From CAZVEE01 sp964625525 (lineage in GTDB: Bacteria; Pseudomonadota; Alphaproteobacteria; JAJFIK01), in assembly GCA_964625525.1 (NCBI GenBank), contig CAZVEE010000088.1, forward strand, positions 1 to 14,559: DNA of 14,559 nt. Direction: 5' to 3'. Shown here in pieces: positions 13,260-14,559 of the stretch. The notes beneath the pieces were generated by a model. That model was given only the letters and a program-made list of their open reading frames with translations. It did no database searches and was not told where the DNA came from. The position numbers and the translations under genes are program-made. Numbering within the stretch: the stretch's first letter is position 1; each line of letters begins with the position of its first letter.

Positions 13260-14559
13260 ATGTCGGACTCGCGCAATTTTTTCCTCGCCATCGCAATGTC
13301 CCTGGCGGTGCTCTTCCTGTGGCAGATCCTGTTCGCGCCGCCGCCGCCGGACCCGGCCGAGATCGCCGCGCAGCAGGCGGCCGCCAATGGCGAGGCGCAA
13401 CCCGGCACCACCGGTGAAGGCTATGACCTGCCCGTGCCCCAGCAGGGGCAACGGCCCGCCGGCTCGACGGGAGAGACGACCCTGCCCGGCAGGATCGTGC
13501 CGCGCGATGCGGCGCTGGCGCAAAGCCGGCGCGTCGCCATCGACTCCACCGCCATCAAGGGCTCCATCGCGCTCACCGGCGCGCGCGTCGACGACATCCA
13601 GCTCAAGCGCTATCGCGAGCGCGTGGAAGACGACAGCCCGATTATCACCCTGCTATCGCCGCGCAATGCCGAGGACGCCTATTACGTCCAGTTCGGATGG
13701 ACCGGTGAGCCCGGCGCGCAAGTCACGCTGCCCGGCCCGGAAACGGTCTGGACACCGGTCTCCCAGGAGCCGCTGACGGAAGATAACCCCGTCCAGCTCT
13801 ATTGGGAGAACGGCGAGGGTCTGCGCTTTGTCATCGAATACGCCATTGACGACAACTATCTGATCACCGCCACCCAGTCGGTCACCAATGCCAGTGGCCA
13901 GGCGGTGACCCTTTTTCCATACGGCCTTAGCGTGCGCCGGGGCGAACCCCAAAGCGAGGGCTTCTGGATCCTGCACGAAGGGTTCCTGGGCTATTTCGAC
14001 GATGGGATGGAACAGCTCGGCTACAACGACCTGGAAGAGGGCGGCTTTGAACGCACCGCCAGCCAGGGCTGGCTCGGCATCACCAGCAAGTACTGGATGA
14101 CCGCGCTGGCGCCGGCCGATGACAGCGCCTTTACAGGCCGCTTCCGCAAGCGCCTGTCGAACGGCCAGCCCGTCTTCCAGGCGGATATCCTGCTTGACGG
14201 CCAGACCATCATGCCGGGCGGCAATGTGCAGTCGAGCACCTTGCTGTTTGCCGGTGCCAAGAAGGTTTCGGTGCTGGAAACCTACGAAGCCACGCGGGGC
14301 ATGGAGCGCTTCGACCTCGCGGTGGACTGGGGCTGGTTCTTCTTCCTGACCAAGCCGTTCTTCCACGCGCTCGATTTCTTCAACAGCCTCACCGGCAATT
14401 TCGGTGTGGCGATCCTGCTGCTGACCGTGGTCATCAAGCTCATCTTCTTCCCCCTCGCCAACAAATCCTATGAGGCGATGACGAAGATGAAGAAGGTGCA
14501 GCCCGAGATGATGAAGATCCGGGACCGCTACAAAGACGACAAGATGAAACAGCAGCAGG
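13260..14559 (+). CDS. yidC: Membrane protein insertase YidC, N-terminal 433 codons (runs off the window)
   Basis: The insertase/foldase that places proteins in the inner membrane alone or with SecYEG. The visible part has the N-terminal membrane anchor (residues 7-25, FFLAIAMSLAVLFLWQILF), a Pro/Gln-rich linker, the large periplasmic P1 domain (about 75-340), the hydrophobic/amphipathic approach (WGWFFFLTKPFFHALDFF), TM2 (about 379-398, GNFGVAILLLTVVIKLIFFP) and the start of the cytoplasmic C1 hairpin (SYEAMTKMKKVQPEMMKIRD). The charged groove residue that is Arg366 in E. coli aligns with K393 here. The ATG at 13260 is forced: an in-frame TGA lies four codons upstream. The ribosome-binding site is poor (GAAGG 14 nt away), which fits control by the upstream structured region. 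There is no stop before 14559. Confidence 0.97.
   Translation, partial: MSDSRNFFLAIAMSLAVLFLWQILFAPPPPDPAEIAAQQAAANGEAQPGTTGEGYDLPVPQQGQRPAGSTGETTLPGRIVPRDAALAQSRRVAIDSTAIKGSIALTGARVDDIQLKRYRERVEDDSPIITLLSPRNAEDAYYVQFGWTGEPGAQVTLPGPETVWTPVSQEPLTEDNPVQLYWENGEGLRFVIEYAIDDNYLITATQSVTNASGQAVTLFPYGLSVRRGEPQSEGFWILHEGFLGYFDDGMEQLGYNDLEEGGFERTASQGWLGITSKYWMTALAPADDSAFTGRFRKRLSNGQPVFQADILLDGQTIMPGGNVQSSTLLFAGAKKVSVLETYEATRGMERFDLAVDWGWFFFLTKPFFHALDFFNSLTGNFGVAILLLTVVIKLIFFPLANKSYEAMTKMKKVQPEMMKIRDRYKDDKMKQQQ

Noticed and set aside
12689..13411. Minus-strand open frame of 240 codons across yidD, the spacer and the start of yidC
   Set aside because: It is antisense to two certain genes, has no recognisable protein features, and is expected by chance at this GC content.

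Overview
The window is an ordinary chromosomal segment of a GC-rich alphaproteobacterium. The main support is the rpmH-rnpA-yidD-yidC block with its alphaproteobacterial-type proteins, the alphaproteobacterial style of the orphan histidine kinase, and the high GC with strong coding bias. I cannot assign a family. No phage, transposon, CRISPR array or plasmid signature was seen.

Layout. Positions 1-54 hold the 5' part of a tRNA-Arg(ACG) on the minus strand, cut by the window edge. Then come an SLC13/DASS sodium:anion symporter (254-1777, +), a convergent NylC-like S58 (P1-family) self-cleaving hydrolase (1784-2803, -) and, divergent from that, an exported gamma-glutamyltransferase (2984-4702, +). 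The GGT ribosome-binding site directly follows four 19-bp tandem repeats. Next to the GGT stop lies a start-less remnant that reads like the C-terminal end of a HEAT-type helical-repeat protein (about 4703-4914).

From 11825 down to 4921 seven genes run on the minus strand with very small gaps: a Tat-exported DUF547 protein, a TVP38/DedA (VTT) membrane protein, a MerA/Lpd-like flavin disulfide oxidoreductase, an orphan sensor histidine kinase, trans-aconitate methyltransferase (tam), glucokinase (glk) and a 103-residue membrane protein of unknown function. The first three are spaced 3 and 1 nt apart and look like one functional unit. The kinase and tam overlap by ATGA, and glk and the small protein follow at 18 and 16 nt. 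There is no response regulator in view.

From 12069 to the right edge, on the plus strand, is the ribosome/RNase P/membrane-insertase operon: rpmH (44 codons, GTG start), rnpA, yidD (GTG start overlapping the rnpA stop) and the first 433 codons of yidC. A 250-nt spacer between yidD and yidC contains a dense series of inverted repeats, including a perfect 10-bp stem, and is my best candidate for an undescribed structured RNA leader.

The points most worth a second look are the DUF547-TVP38-oxidoreductase unit, the yidC leader, the HEAT remnant, the tandem repeat in front of ggt, and the divergent pair of self-processing hydrolases.
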